From Liolophura sinensis (Eukaryota; Mollusca; Polyplacophora; Chitonida; Chitonidae): DNA of 64,000 nt. The notes under the pieces were generated by a model, which saw only the letters and a program-made list of their open reading frames with translations, searched no databases and had not been told where the DNA came from. Location: positions 31,337,645 through 31,401,644 of the forward strand of contig NC_088305.1 of NCBI RefSeq assembly GCF_032854445.1, read 5' to 3'. Numbering within the stretch: position 1 is the stretch's first letter; the number at the start of each line of letters is the position of its first letter. Position numbers and translations under genes: made by a program. Shown here piece after piece: positions 25,758-37,663 of this stretch.

Positions 25758-26326
25758 GGCATAAGGTGATAGCCATGGAGCTAAATGGGCAACAGGGTGA
25801 TTTTAGCCGATTCCTAAAGTTTTACAAGTGCTACAGTACAATGAAACTATCATACTTGAACGCCAGCCACATTGTGGTTACTTCCCCACAAAGAGTTCCT
25901 TACCTCAAAGCTATATTTATCATTTTCTTCTAAGGTAGAATCAGTTTGAAGCCTATCCTATTGCTTCATGATTCATGAACTGTTTCCACGTACCATAGTA
26001 CTCATGACCAAGGAGCGTGCATGCTGACAACTGGCTTACACCAGGTAGGACATCACTACAAAACTACGAATGTGTGCAAATTCTAAGTCAATTACTTTTT
26101 TGAAATATTGCTACATTCCTGTACTTGCAATGAAAGTAACTGAAATGGCTAGGATTATGATGGAAAATATGAATTTCATGAGAAAGAAAATGAATATTCT
26201 ATGAAGAGCGAGTAGGAATTAACAACCTATGTAAAATCCAGGCTATTATAGGATTTGATCTGCTGTGGTCAAGTTCTCAAAGCTGGAAACAAAGGATATG
26301 TACAAAACTCCTTGTCCGAGTATGGG
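25758..26326. other. non-coding stretch, nothing recognised
   Basis: No supported feature. Confidence 0.5.
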
Positions 26327-26529
26327 ATTTATTTATTTATTTATTTATTTATTTACTTGATTGGTGCTTCACGCCGTACTCAAGCCCGGGAGAAACCCAC
26401 AACCACCCACAGGTTGCTGACAGGGCATCCCACGTATGGCTGTAGAGGACGCAGCGGCCACATCGGTGAGAGGCTCTTGGGTCATTGCACTGCGCTGGGA
26501 TGCTAACTTCCTCGGCTATGGAGGTCCCC
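26327..26529 (-). mobile_element. SINE family A copy with internal deletions
   Basis: The plus strand starts with (ATTT)n and gattggtgcttcacgccg, and ends with a head whose minus strand reads ACCTCCATAGCCGAGGAAG. Relative to the 51.6-kb copy it lacks the aatatttcactt...gcattatggtggg part and the part around the B box. Confidence 0.85.
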
Positions 26530-28182
26530 AGTATGGGGCTGAACCAAAGTCCAGTGTAACCTATACCAACTGAAAGGTAAGTGCCTTAAAGGCTTTATTT
26601 CTAATGTGCAGTTTGGGGCGTGTCATATCATATAAATGTAAAATTCTTCTTGACATTGTCTTTGAACTACGGTTTTCTTAAGGCCCCAGAGGGTTAGTCT
26701 GGAAATTATGTTGGCTGCAATGGTGATACATGCATCTATTGGGGAAACAGTGTGACTTAATTGGGAGGGGGGGGGGGCACTTATAAGAAGGTCTCACATT
26801 CACAGCAAAGTTCATACGAGCCTGAAGTTTGTCACACAAGACAATGGGGGTATCATTAACTCGGCCAACAGTAGAGGTAAGGCATGTGTCAGACAGGTGT
26901 AACATTCAGGTGTGACAGACAGTAGACAGGTACAGGTACTTACAGTAAATAACCATCACCTTAGCACGTACGCCAGGCAGCACCGTGAACATTTCACTCG
27001 AATAAGTGCATGAGCACATGATACAGACAACAGATTACATATCCTGTCTGCATTCCGTTACCTGTGGATAATTATAACACAGGTAAGTCAAAAGCTGGTC
27101 GAGATCAAAGCCAGTTTTACATGCGAGTCTCTGCCAATAACATCAACTGGTATTTCATACCAAAAGATGTTATGATCATAGCTTTTTAACTAATCTTCAC
27201 TCTACATGTAGACATGCTATATTTCTCACTTTTTTCTAACCTTAATCTGTCGATTTCAGTTGAAGAGATTCACTATCTATGTTTAGCATGAGAAATTTTT
27301 TTTATTGTAAGTTGTCTTAATATTTCTTTCCTACCTTGCATGAGCAGATCACACCACAATTATACCAAGCTCTTCTGATCTTGTGTTGAACATAAAAGAA
27401 TGAACTTTGATCAAACCACTTAAAATGTGCTTATAGTTTCTGGAATCGCATATACGCTGAAAGTGTAGAAAATTTATTTCTTTTCTCCTTTACTTACAAC
27501 AAGACTTTTCCCTTCATTATTACACAACCATAAAACATCGTTAGAAAAAATGTGTCCATATACACTAGTACGAGTAAAGGTGTACTGAACAATAGCCTTT
27601 GAAATTTGTCAATGTTAACATTTAAACAATGTTTAAGCATGCCTTTCCCAAATAGCCAATTACAATCCTAGTATGCAATCCAAACAGGTAACAATGTGAG
27701 TTGATGTATACACCACACCTTTACACAATAAACTTGTCACCTGAATTAAAGTAATTTGTCATTAGACCTAGCTCATCAAAGCCTTAACCAGGTGTTAATT
27801 AGCACCTATTATCTGGCAAACATACACAGGTGAAATAATTTAACCTGAAGAGGAACTCAGAGTGTCTAGACTGTTAGGCCATTGACACACTGTCTTCACA
27901 TACAGGGATGACTAATACACATCCTAAGAGATCTCAAAAAAATTACAGAATGTTCAAGCTTGGAGCTCATTATTGCCTAACTTTATCAAACATCATCATT
28001 TTCTACATGTACAATTCACAATACAACTGATTTCTTTTAATTCAACAACACTTCACACATTACTTACAACAACAAATTTTCATTTCAAATCATTTTTCTT
28101 TTACACAGGTTTTATACACAGTATTTGCATCCTGAAGACATATCGGCGCACATATTCTACTGTTCTCAAAAACAAAAAAAAA
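26530..28182. other. non-coding stretch, nothing recognised
   Basis: A G run is present at 26766-26777. No gene or array is seen. Confidence 0.5.
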
Positions 28183-28466
28183 GTGAGTGAGTGAGTGCTT
28201 GGCGTTTAACGTCGTACTTAACAATTTTTCAGTCATATGACAAAGGAATCTTTAGAGTGCATGTAATTTGCCTCCTTGTTGCAGGATGGATTTCCACTGC
28301 TCTTTTAGCTAGTTTTACCAGTCACTGCACTATCCCCTTCATGCTGAACGCCAAGCGAAGAAGTTACAACTTCCTCTTTTAAAGTCTTAGGTCTGACTCG
28401 ACCCAGGATTGACCCTGGATCTACCGCTCTTGAAGCGGACGCTCTACCAACTGTGATATCGGGGTC
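28183..28466 (-). mobile_element. SINE family B copy, nearly full length
   Basis: On the minus strand the head carries CAGTTGGTAGAGCGTCCGCT (tRNA-like A-box region) and GGGTCAATCCTGGG (B-box-like). The body ends in the 3' domain near 28204-28242 and a (CTCA)n tail seen as gtgagtgagtgagtg at 28183. A-rich DNA borders both sides, so a target duplication could not be fixed. Confidence 0.88.
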
Positions 28467-29611
28467 GATGAAAAGAAAAAAAAAAAAAGAAAAAAAAAAG
28501 GAATAAAATGATATATATTTATATAAAAAGAACTAAATCTCTTTCTCTCGCTGACGCACTCTCTTTAGAGAAATTTAGTTCTTTCTTTTTGGCAACAGGA
28601 TTATTTTTGGCTCATATTAACAAAACCTACACCAGATTACGCATCCATTTTCAGAGCAAGGGCAAAAATAATTTCCAATCTCTTGATGTTGAACAAGACC
28701 ATGAAGTCTCACAACTTCACAACTGGTTTAGACTTTCCAATTCCTGCTTCTCAGCCTGGTATCAAATCCCATCTTACAGGTAATCCTCAATCCGAGCTCT
28801 TAGTTCCCGCCTTTCTCAAGCGGAAACCCTAATTCTGTACTGGTACATGAAGTTCTAAATGGTCAGTTCGCTGATCAGAAATAGAATTTCAAAGAGCTTC
28901 ATAATGCAGGCAGTATTAAGGTCAACCAGGTTAAAAGCGTCCCTAGGGTGCTCAAACAAATAAAAACAAAAGATGCAGGAGAAGCCAATTTAGTGTCATC
29001 TGTCTGCACATATGGAAATAAGAAATGCCAGGTGGCTAGATCATAAGCAGAACATGTACACTAAAATTTGTGAATCTGGAAAAATCTGGAAAAGGCTCAA
29101 CACTTTTGCCACCTAAAAAATCCTACACACTGAAGGAAATATCTTAAATTAAATGGAAACAACATCAAAACTACCATTACTGTGTTGTAAATCAAGATTA
29201 TCTGCTCAGTATGTGTAGAGAACTTGAAAATTATGTGCCCAAGCTACATATATAGCAGACATAATGGTGTAAGGAAACGTCAAATGTATAAATAATGACA
29301 ATGTTCAGGATATTGCTTTGTGCAAAATCACTGACGATTAAGTATAAGGTTATACAGGTTATAAGGGAGTGGAGGGTTGTCTTGGATTACTTTCGGTTTA
29401 TGTATGTAAACCCCAAGGCGTGTCTGCAGACAATTACCGAAAATTTCTGTTATCATGCTACACAATTCACACAGACGGAAAGGTAAACATTCCTAGCTAG
29501 CTGAAGGATGAAGAAAATACTAAGAGAAAATACTACCAGAGGCACTTTAACAACAACAACCATGCTTGTATGTACATGTAACTAGCATAGCACATATTGA
29601 TGGCGGCGAAT
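28467..29611. other. non-coding stretch, nothing recognised
   Basis: An A-rich run occurs at 28470-28500. Short frames have no support. Confidence 0.5.
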
Positions 29612-30118
29612 AAGAAGTTAACATAATGCTAATAATGCGAACATGTTGTTGTCAGAAGAAGTCAACATAATGGTGATAATGCTGTCATGTTGTCAGAAGA
29701 AGTCAACATAACATTGATAATGCTGACATGTTGTCAGAAGAAGTCAACATAACGTTGATAATGCTGACATGTTGTCAGAGGAAGTCAACATAATGGTGAT
29801 AATGCTGACATATTGTCAGAAGTCAACATAATGGTGATAATGCTGACATGTTGTCAGAAGTCAACATAATGGTGATAATGCTGACATGTTGTCAGAAGAA
29901 GTCAACATAATGGTGATAATGCTGACATGTTGTCAGAAGAAGTCAACATAATGGTGATAATGCTGACATATTGTCAGAAGTCAACATAACAGTGATAATG
30001 CTGACATATTGTCAGAAGAAGTCAACATAACGGTGATAATGCTGACATGTTGTCAGAAGAAGTCAACATAATGGTGATAATGCTGACATGTTGTCAGAAG
30101 AAATCATGCTGTCAGAAG
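29612..30118. repeat. 41-bp tandem array with 38-bp variants
   Basis: The unit is 41 bp (ctgacatgtt at 29881 and 29922). Some units lack a gaa triplet, giving 38 bp. Each holds a small hairpin TGACA-TGT-TGTCA and the motif gtcaacataatggtgataat. About 12 units are present. Confidence 0.95.
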
Positions 30119-30590
30119 CATATGCCTCCCTATGCATGCTACAGTAGCTTTTAAGGAAAGAAGTCTTTATAATTTGATTTGATACATCCCTCTGTTGACA
30201 GGGACTGCAAAAAAAAAGTCAGTTAAGTATGTTAGTAGATGCCTTGATCAGGAAGTCCATCAATACTTGATTCATCTGCTTGAAGGGACTCCCACGAAAC
30301 CTTATCTCCGCCATTAATTTTATCCCTTCCTTTGACACAGGGAGAACAAAGGACTCTAATCTACAATCCTCTGGAATGCTAAAATTCTTATCCTGCCACA
30401 GGAGAACTTCAATCAAGGGGGATAATCCAATGTTGCACTTTATTGGCTCATTTCCTGTACAATCAGATTACATGGCTGTAGATAAATGTCTGCCTGTCAA
30501 ACCATGCCAACTGTTCAGGGTAAAACTGTTCAGGTATGTAAGTTCTGAGGCTTCAGCTTGGTTTACTTCTGAATACTGTGTTACATGTAT
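30119..30590. other. non-coding stretch, nothing recognised
   Basis: No supported feature; open frames here have no recognisable domain. Confidence 0.45.
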
Positions 30591-30591
30591 G

Positions 30592-31360
30592 ACCTCTCAA
30601 CATTTACCCTGACCTGTCGACATTACCCTGACCTGTCAAAATTACCCTGACCTGTCAACAATACCCTGACCTGTTAATATTACCCTGACCTGTCAACATT
30701 ACCCTGACCTGTCAACATTACCCTGATGTGCCAACATTACTTTCATTACTACCATTACCCTGTCAAAATTACACTGATCTGCTACCATTAGTTGACCTGT
30801 CAACATTAGCCTGACCTGCCAGCATTACCATGACCTGCTACCATTACCCAACCTGTCAAAATTAGCCTGACCTGTCAACATTAGGCTGACCTGTCAACAT
30901 TAGCCTGACCTGTCAACAATACCATGACCTGCCAACATTACCCTGACCTGTCCACAATACCCTGACCTGTCAACAATACCCTGACCTGTCAACAATACCT
31001 GACCTGTCAACATTACCATGACCTGCCAACAATACCATGACCTGCTACCATTACCCGACCTGTCAACATTAGCCTGACCTGTCAACAATACCATGATCTG
31101 CCAACATTACCCTGACCTGCTACCATTACCCAACCTGTCAACATTAACCTGACCTGTCAACATTAGCCTGACCTGTCAACAATACCATGACCTGCCAACA
31201 ATACCATGACCTGCCAACATTAGCCTGACCTGTCAACATTAGCCTGTCCTGTCAACATTAGACTGACCTGTCAACAATACCATGACCTGCCAACATTATC
31301 GTGACCTGTCAGTATTACCTGACCTGTCCACATTAACCTGGCCTGTCAACATTAGCCAAA
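30592..31360. repeat. 19-bp tandem array, about 40 units
   Basis: The motif cctgacctgtcaacattac varies in several positions (aatacc, ttagcc, ctgccaac, ctaccatt). Every intact unit contains TGACCT, the complement of the AGGTCA nuclear-receptor half-site; the functional link is inference only. Confidence 0.93.
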
Positions 31361-32028
31361 TTACCTCTGCTACTAAAATGTACAGAGCTGTACATAATCC
31401 CCCTGCTGACTACTGGCAGCTGGACAGGAAAAGACATCTCATCCAGCAGAATGTTTACCTCCGTATTGCAGGCAGAGGCACTTCCGGCACACTTCAATAA
31501 ACACTCTTGGTCAGTTTGTAAACAGTTTAAGAGCATTTTTTTCCCTGGGGCTGTAAACAAACGTGAAGCCCTTTTAGTGGAAGCTAAGCTAGGATCTGTA
31601 CGACGTGCAAGCACACGTAACTTCCCAACTCTCACCTTCACACACCTCACCTGTCTACTCCTACACCACAAAAACTCCCATCCATTTACAAGTCCCTGTT
31701 TGTTTGTGTTTACCTCCAGTCAAAAGATCAGCAAACCACAAAAGTAGCCTGCGTAATTAAGTCAACACACGATAATGCTGTGTAAAGGTACATTGCGTTC
31801 GTCTCAAGAATAGACATCATTCTGGAGTGCGTTCGCGTTTTATTACGCCATTATCAGAAATAATAAAATGGATGGTGATATGTATGTATATATATATATA
31901 TACACACACACATACACATTATATAATACAGAAGAGATTGTCATACATGTATACGTTCTAGAGAGCATGATTATTAGAAATGCCAGGGCATGACCAACAA
32001 AAAAAGCGTAGCTTGATACTTGCTAAAT
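31361..32028. other. non-coding stretch with a TA/CA microsatellite
   Basis: A mixed tatata/cacaca microsatellite lies at about 31884-31918. No gene is supported. Confidence 0.6.
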
Positions 32029-32228
32029 AATTTATTTATTTATTTATTTGATTGTTGTTTTAAGCCGTACTCAAGAACATTTCATTCATGTGATGGCAAC
32101 CAGCATTATGGTGGGTGGGAACCGGGCAGAGCCCGGGCGAATCCCATGACCATTTCGCAGGTTGCTGGCAGACCTTCCCACGTATGGCCAGAGAGGAAGC
32201 CAGCATGAGCTGGGCTTGAACTCACAGC
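32029..32228 (-). mobile_element. SINE family A copy, head truncated at the B box
   Basis: (ATTT)n, ttaagccgtactcaagaa, gccgtac and gccagcattatggtggg are followed by a full body (gcagagcccgggcgaatccc, aggttgctggcagacc) and ending at cttgaactcacag. The 5' part of the tRNA head is absent. Confidence 0.88.
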
Positions 32229-35200
32229 TAAATAATTAATGTACAGGTTGAAATCAGCCCTGTGTGCATTCTACTGCATATAGGTATCACAGGCAACTGT
32301 TCATTTTTTATAAATTTATGGAGAAGATGAGCATCATGCAGTCATGTTTGAAAAGCTCTGATCAGTAAAATTTACAGCACCCATGATTGTAGGCCAGCAA
32401 TATTTACACAAAACATTGGTTTGTTTTGCCAATTGATCTGACAGAAACTCTGTAGACTATAATTCTCTTCCTTGGGGGGGAAAACATGTACCTTATGTGT
32501 GTACTAATTGCGAGTTACCTGATCAGGTATCGTCAAGTTGCCATGGAAACTGAACCAGCCACATCAATGTAATGGTAGCCGATTTAGGTTCCAAACAAAA
32601 GACGGGACTGGGTGTGTCTTGGGACCACACAATGGCAAACAATAACATCAGGTACAACTGTAATCATTTCAATTGCGGCTGTCAGGTCACCTGTTTACTT
32701 TCAGTAATACGTCCTGAGGGCATTTTCTCACATGATTCTCTCCGCATCAGACTTCATACTTAGGTACACCCTCTACAGTATTCATACAATTGTTGAATAA
32801 CAAGTTTAATAAAAATGGCCCATTAAGAGGGGAAATAGAAAATCTAGAAAGAAAATATCATGTGACCAGGCCTAGATACATGTATTCATCCACTGGCACA
32901 ATGAAAATTACAAGCTAATTAAGACACTAAAAGAAATGGTAAAAAAAGTTGCCTAAAAAGTCAGCAGTTAGCTAAAATGTTGCCTTATAAAGCTGTTTCA
33001 GTGAAGTATTTATAATGTTTCGGTGCAGTGTGAAGCAAACCACTCGTCCACACACATTGTGTAATTGCCTTAACAGAAAGAACCTCATCAGTGAAGTGTA
33101 ATTGGGTAAAAGGTTTTGGTAAAGTGACGCTGTAATGTTCATGACAAATTTATGCCTTAGATGATTCCTAGGCCAGCCAGACAACCACTGCCTCTAAAAA
33201 CTTCAACAGGCTTTTTATACTAGAGTCTAAATGCTGCAGAATAGACTAAAAAATATTCTCAACTCAGAGTAAACTAATTAACTCAAGCTTTACTGGTACA
33301 GAAAACTTGATTTATTTTCAAAATTCTTTTTACTAAAATGAATACAGATTAACGTTTGAATTACATGTACAAAGAGATCTATAGACCGTAATGATTATGT
33401 AACTTCAGCAAATAACTCCATGCATTTAACAGAAATAACCCATGCTCTTTTTTTCATACCTGTGTGAAGATATACATAAATGTAGATGTACAATGGAGCT
33501 TACTTCAGCAAACCTTACAGACTTTACACTGTAGTCTACAATACACATCTTGAATATCAAGATTTTAACTTATCAATAATTTAATTTGGTGACAAAAATA
33601 TCTACCAATACAAATGCAATTCCTAGGATGCACCTGTACATGTAGCTATCACTAGTTAACAGATGATATTAAACTTGAAGATGTTTGAACATGTACCCTA
33701 CAGCCTTGGGCCAGGTGTATCAGGTTTGAGTAACAGCATACCTGCCAATCAGGCTTACCCTATACATGTGCACATATGCACACTAGCTGCATCACGCAAA
33801 TGAAACATGATATGGTCCAGCTCTTTGGGCTACAGCATGTTTACGTGCTGATATTTGTAATGATGTAAAATTAAGCCATTTGGCACACTTTTCCACAAAC
33901 ACATATTTCCACTCAGACATGAATCTGTTAAACTGAGCTTGAGTAAATATGGAAGCTTTTTATTACTTAAAGTAGGTTACACCCAGAAATACAAACAATA
34001 CAGAACAGGGCAAAGAATCCCTCCTTGCATGACGCACCCGTGGAAGTCAAAAGGTCGAGCAGAAAACAGCTTTTTCTTTGACCACAGTTTCCCAAACAAT
34101 ACCAAAATGATCCCATATGAGCAAACAGGCCATTCACTGGCTACAGCTACAGACGCACACAACCAATGAGCTACGCCTTTGGGTATGGCCTGACATTTTG
34201 CGCCGCCAAAAAGCAGAAGAGTTCCACGAAGGTCAGAGGCAACAGAGAACAGACGTGGAATTTCATGTCCTAAAGGAGATATTCTGACATTGCCCCACAC
34301 ACCCACATGCCCTTAGGGTAGGCACCATAGGGCTGGCAGTCTATCATGCCCACGGTCAGCAGTGTGGAAATAATCCAGGAATTCTGGCATTTGAATCACG
34401 TAGAAGCAGAGCTGTTTATCTGCAGATTTCATGCAGTGGTTTCAATTATCTTAATTCATGTCGCCGTTGGCTTACATTTGCCTGCGGGAAAATCAACCAC
34501 TTTGATGCCAACAACAGAAAATGTCACATGCACATGTATTTGTGGATTTGCAGATAAACACAGAGTATCAAAACTACATTTGGCATAAATAATTGTGCCA
34601 CCCTGGCGAAATTATGACAGGTATTTTACCTGCAGGTAAATGTTATTAAACCCACAGATGCAACGGTGAGAACTGCCAAGAAAAAGGTCATTGTATGTGA
34701 TCGTATATGGTTTCAAACCTCTCCGCAAAACAGGTTCAACTGAATGAGTTTAGCAATGTTACAATGTTTAGAGACTCTAAACTTTGCTGCTCCTGTTTCG
34801 ATACTTTTCGATGTCCCAAATCAAGTCTCATACATACTATTGGAAGACTGTACGCTCAACATTTTCAAGACAGGCCAAACAAAAACATTTAAAAGAAAAA
34901 AAGAAAACAAAGAGAAAAGAAGAAGAAAACCGAAAGGATATCAATTGTCAAAGAAAAATGAGGGGGAAAATCCCTGAGCTATAGATATCACAACTTAAAG
35001 AAACATTTCCACATGCAATCTACATACATGCGTGTACAATTTGCATGTAAGTCTTGCATCCATTTTAATTTTCTGGAAACAGATTTGGCATGGCAACTCT
35101 TTTAATTGAATAACCTGATCTAACACAGCAGGCCAGGTACTGCTGAGCTTAGGTTGCCATTATTAAATTATTCTCCATTGCAATTATTCATCCTTCATTT

Positions 35201-37104
35201 CTGACCACGCCAAAAACGGAAACACATGAACTCCATTCTCAATCTGTTATATACCCATCTGTTCTTCCTTCTGATGGTTCACAGGATAGCTTTATTAACT
35301 GAAACACCAGTTCCAGTCCATGGAGGTTTTCATTAAGTTTTATAAGAATTTAGTTATTTGATCACTGCTTAGAATTTTTCACCTATATTGGTCAGTGCAC
35401 AAACTGGTGAAGGGAACCGGATTGCAGGGGTGGGGGTTGGGGGTGGGGAGGGGACCACAACCTATACATGGCAAGCTACTGAGGATGTTCCCTATGTGCT
35501 TATACAGAAGCCATATTGGTAGATGTCAAGTGATCTTCAACAAATGTCAGGCTGCCCTTGATGGTAAACATCAGAGAACGTACACATCAATGATATTTTG
35601 ACTGATCTGTATTGGTCTCGCAATAATTAAAGATGTCATTGTTATGTAACTGTTCCTATCAAATGTGCCAAACTTTTCAGTTTCTTCATGACAAAGAAAA
35701 ATATCCTATAACCTGAGAACCCGTTCTGAGTGAAAAACCTGCCAAGGTGCTGGGAGCAGAACTCTATCTTTTATAACAGCAACCATGGTACGATATTTAC
35801 ATATGTTTATGATAAACTTCTTCTTTCCACAGCCTGACATTTGGAAAACAATACCTGGTGTATTTCCTTACGGATTTCAGACTTCTAAGGTGCCAAGGAG
35901 GATAGACAGGGGTTCAACTAGGGTACACTTGAGCTCAGAGGGTCTAGTGGGGGCTGTACATGTACATGTTTGCTCGAGAGTAAAGATCGAGAGGAGTTTA
36001 TAAGCAAAAGTGAAATTTTAACCAAGAACCTGTAATTTACACTCAAAGTAGATAGGACTGAAACAGGATAGAGTACGCAGACAGAAGCCTGCCCGAATTA
36101 TAAAATGAGCCTGTGATGTGTACCAAAGGACCTCAAAAGCTCTCAATAACTAAAGGCGTTGTCTAGCACACATCTTAATTAGGGAGTACACATAAATACT
36201 GTGTGACACCAACTGCCTCAGTCTGAAGGAGTTTCCAAAATCCATTTCACATGCACCAATCAGAATGCTGGACATAAATATATACACTTCATGTAATTAC
36301 ATACACAACAAATCTTAAACCTCTTCGCATAAAATGGATGAAAACTGAAATTTTTCACCGACATCAATTTGATAGCGGCAAATATCTTGATATCCAAGGA
36401 TGAGTTGATAGTATACCTACACGAAGCTTACAGCGCACATATGTTTAGCACTCCATGTTCCGAAAAAGTACTGGTCAGTGAGCTCAATAATGGATAGCTC
36501 TTCAGAAAGAAACTATTTTAGACACTTGAATGACCTACGGTTTTATAAGAAACAGCTTGCTGTTAGAAATCAAAATGTAAGAACACAATGGTCTGATACT
36601 CATCCAATTTTTCTTTTTTATTAAACAAATGGTACAGTTATACAATGACAGGCACCAGTCAAGTTTTCTGGCTTGATCGAATTGTAGTCATTATTTACAT
36701 GAAGGTACGTACATGTGAAATAAATAAGCTCAATCTGAATGATCGTCATTATTAACACTCTGATCAACAACTGATCTGATCAATCTGATCAATCTGTTCA
36801 ACAATAATGAACTGAGAGAAAACATTTGTCTTACCTACCCTATTTCTTCTAATTTTGGGGGCTCCTGGTCTGCTCATTTTAGTCAATATATATATAATTC
36901 TAGAAGGAATAATGAGTTTCTTTTTTAATGATCTAATGAACAACATATTAGTATCTTTGCTTTTCTAAAAGGCAGGTAAAGAAATACAATATTCTACTTT
37001 CAACACTACTAATATCTGTCCCAAATTTAAAAGAATTAAGTTGAATTCATCTTTGGCATCAAGTGTTTTGCAAACTTTCTGTACAAGTGCTACTTCTGAT
37101 GTTA
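32229..37104. other. long non-coding stretch, nothing recognised
   Basis: Nearly 5 kb without a supported gene, array or SINE. The longest frames (for example 33977-34306 minus) have no recognisable domain and no clear splice signals. This could be intergenic or intronic. Confidence 0.45.
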
Positions 37105-37663
37105 CAGACTAAAGCAGAGATGTATTAATCCACCTGCTGCCATATTACAGACTACAGAAGAGATGTATCAATCCACCTGCTGCCATATTACAGACTACAG
37201 AACAGATGTATCAATCCACCTGCTGCCATATTACTGACTACAGAACAGATGTATTAATCCACCTGCTGCCATATTACAGGCTACAGAACAGATGTATCAA
37301 TCCACCTGCTGCCATATTACAGACTACAGAACAGATGTATCAATCCACCTGCTGCCATATTACAGACTACAGAAGAGATGTATTAATCCACCTGCTGCCA
37401 TATTACAGACTACAGAACAGATGTATCAATCCACCTGCTGCCATATTACTGACTACAGAACAGATGTATTAATCCACCTGCTGCCATATTACACACTACA
37501 GAACAGATGTATTAATCCACCTGCTGCCATATTACAGACTACAGAAGAGATGTATTAATCCACCTGCTGCCATATTACAGACTACAGAAGAGATGTATTA
37601 ATCCACCTGCTGCCATATTACAGACTACAGAAGAGATGTATTAATCCACCTGCTGCCATATTA
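37105..37663. repeat. 43-bp tandem array, 13 units
   Basis: Units of 43 bp contain ccacctgctgccatattaca, gactacagaa and gagatgtat, with changes such as cagatgtatcaat. Because 43 is not divisible by three, the plus-strand frame passes through all frames of the unit and yields 43-residue peptide repeats. Confidence 0.96.

Noticed and set aside
33977-34306. 109-codon minus-strand frame
   Set aside because: No recognisable domain, no repeated evidence of coding bias and no convincing splice context.
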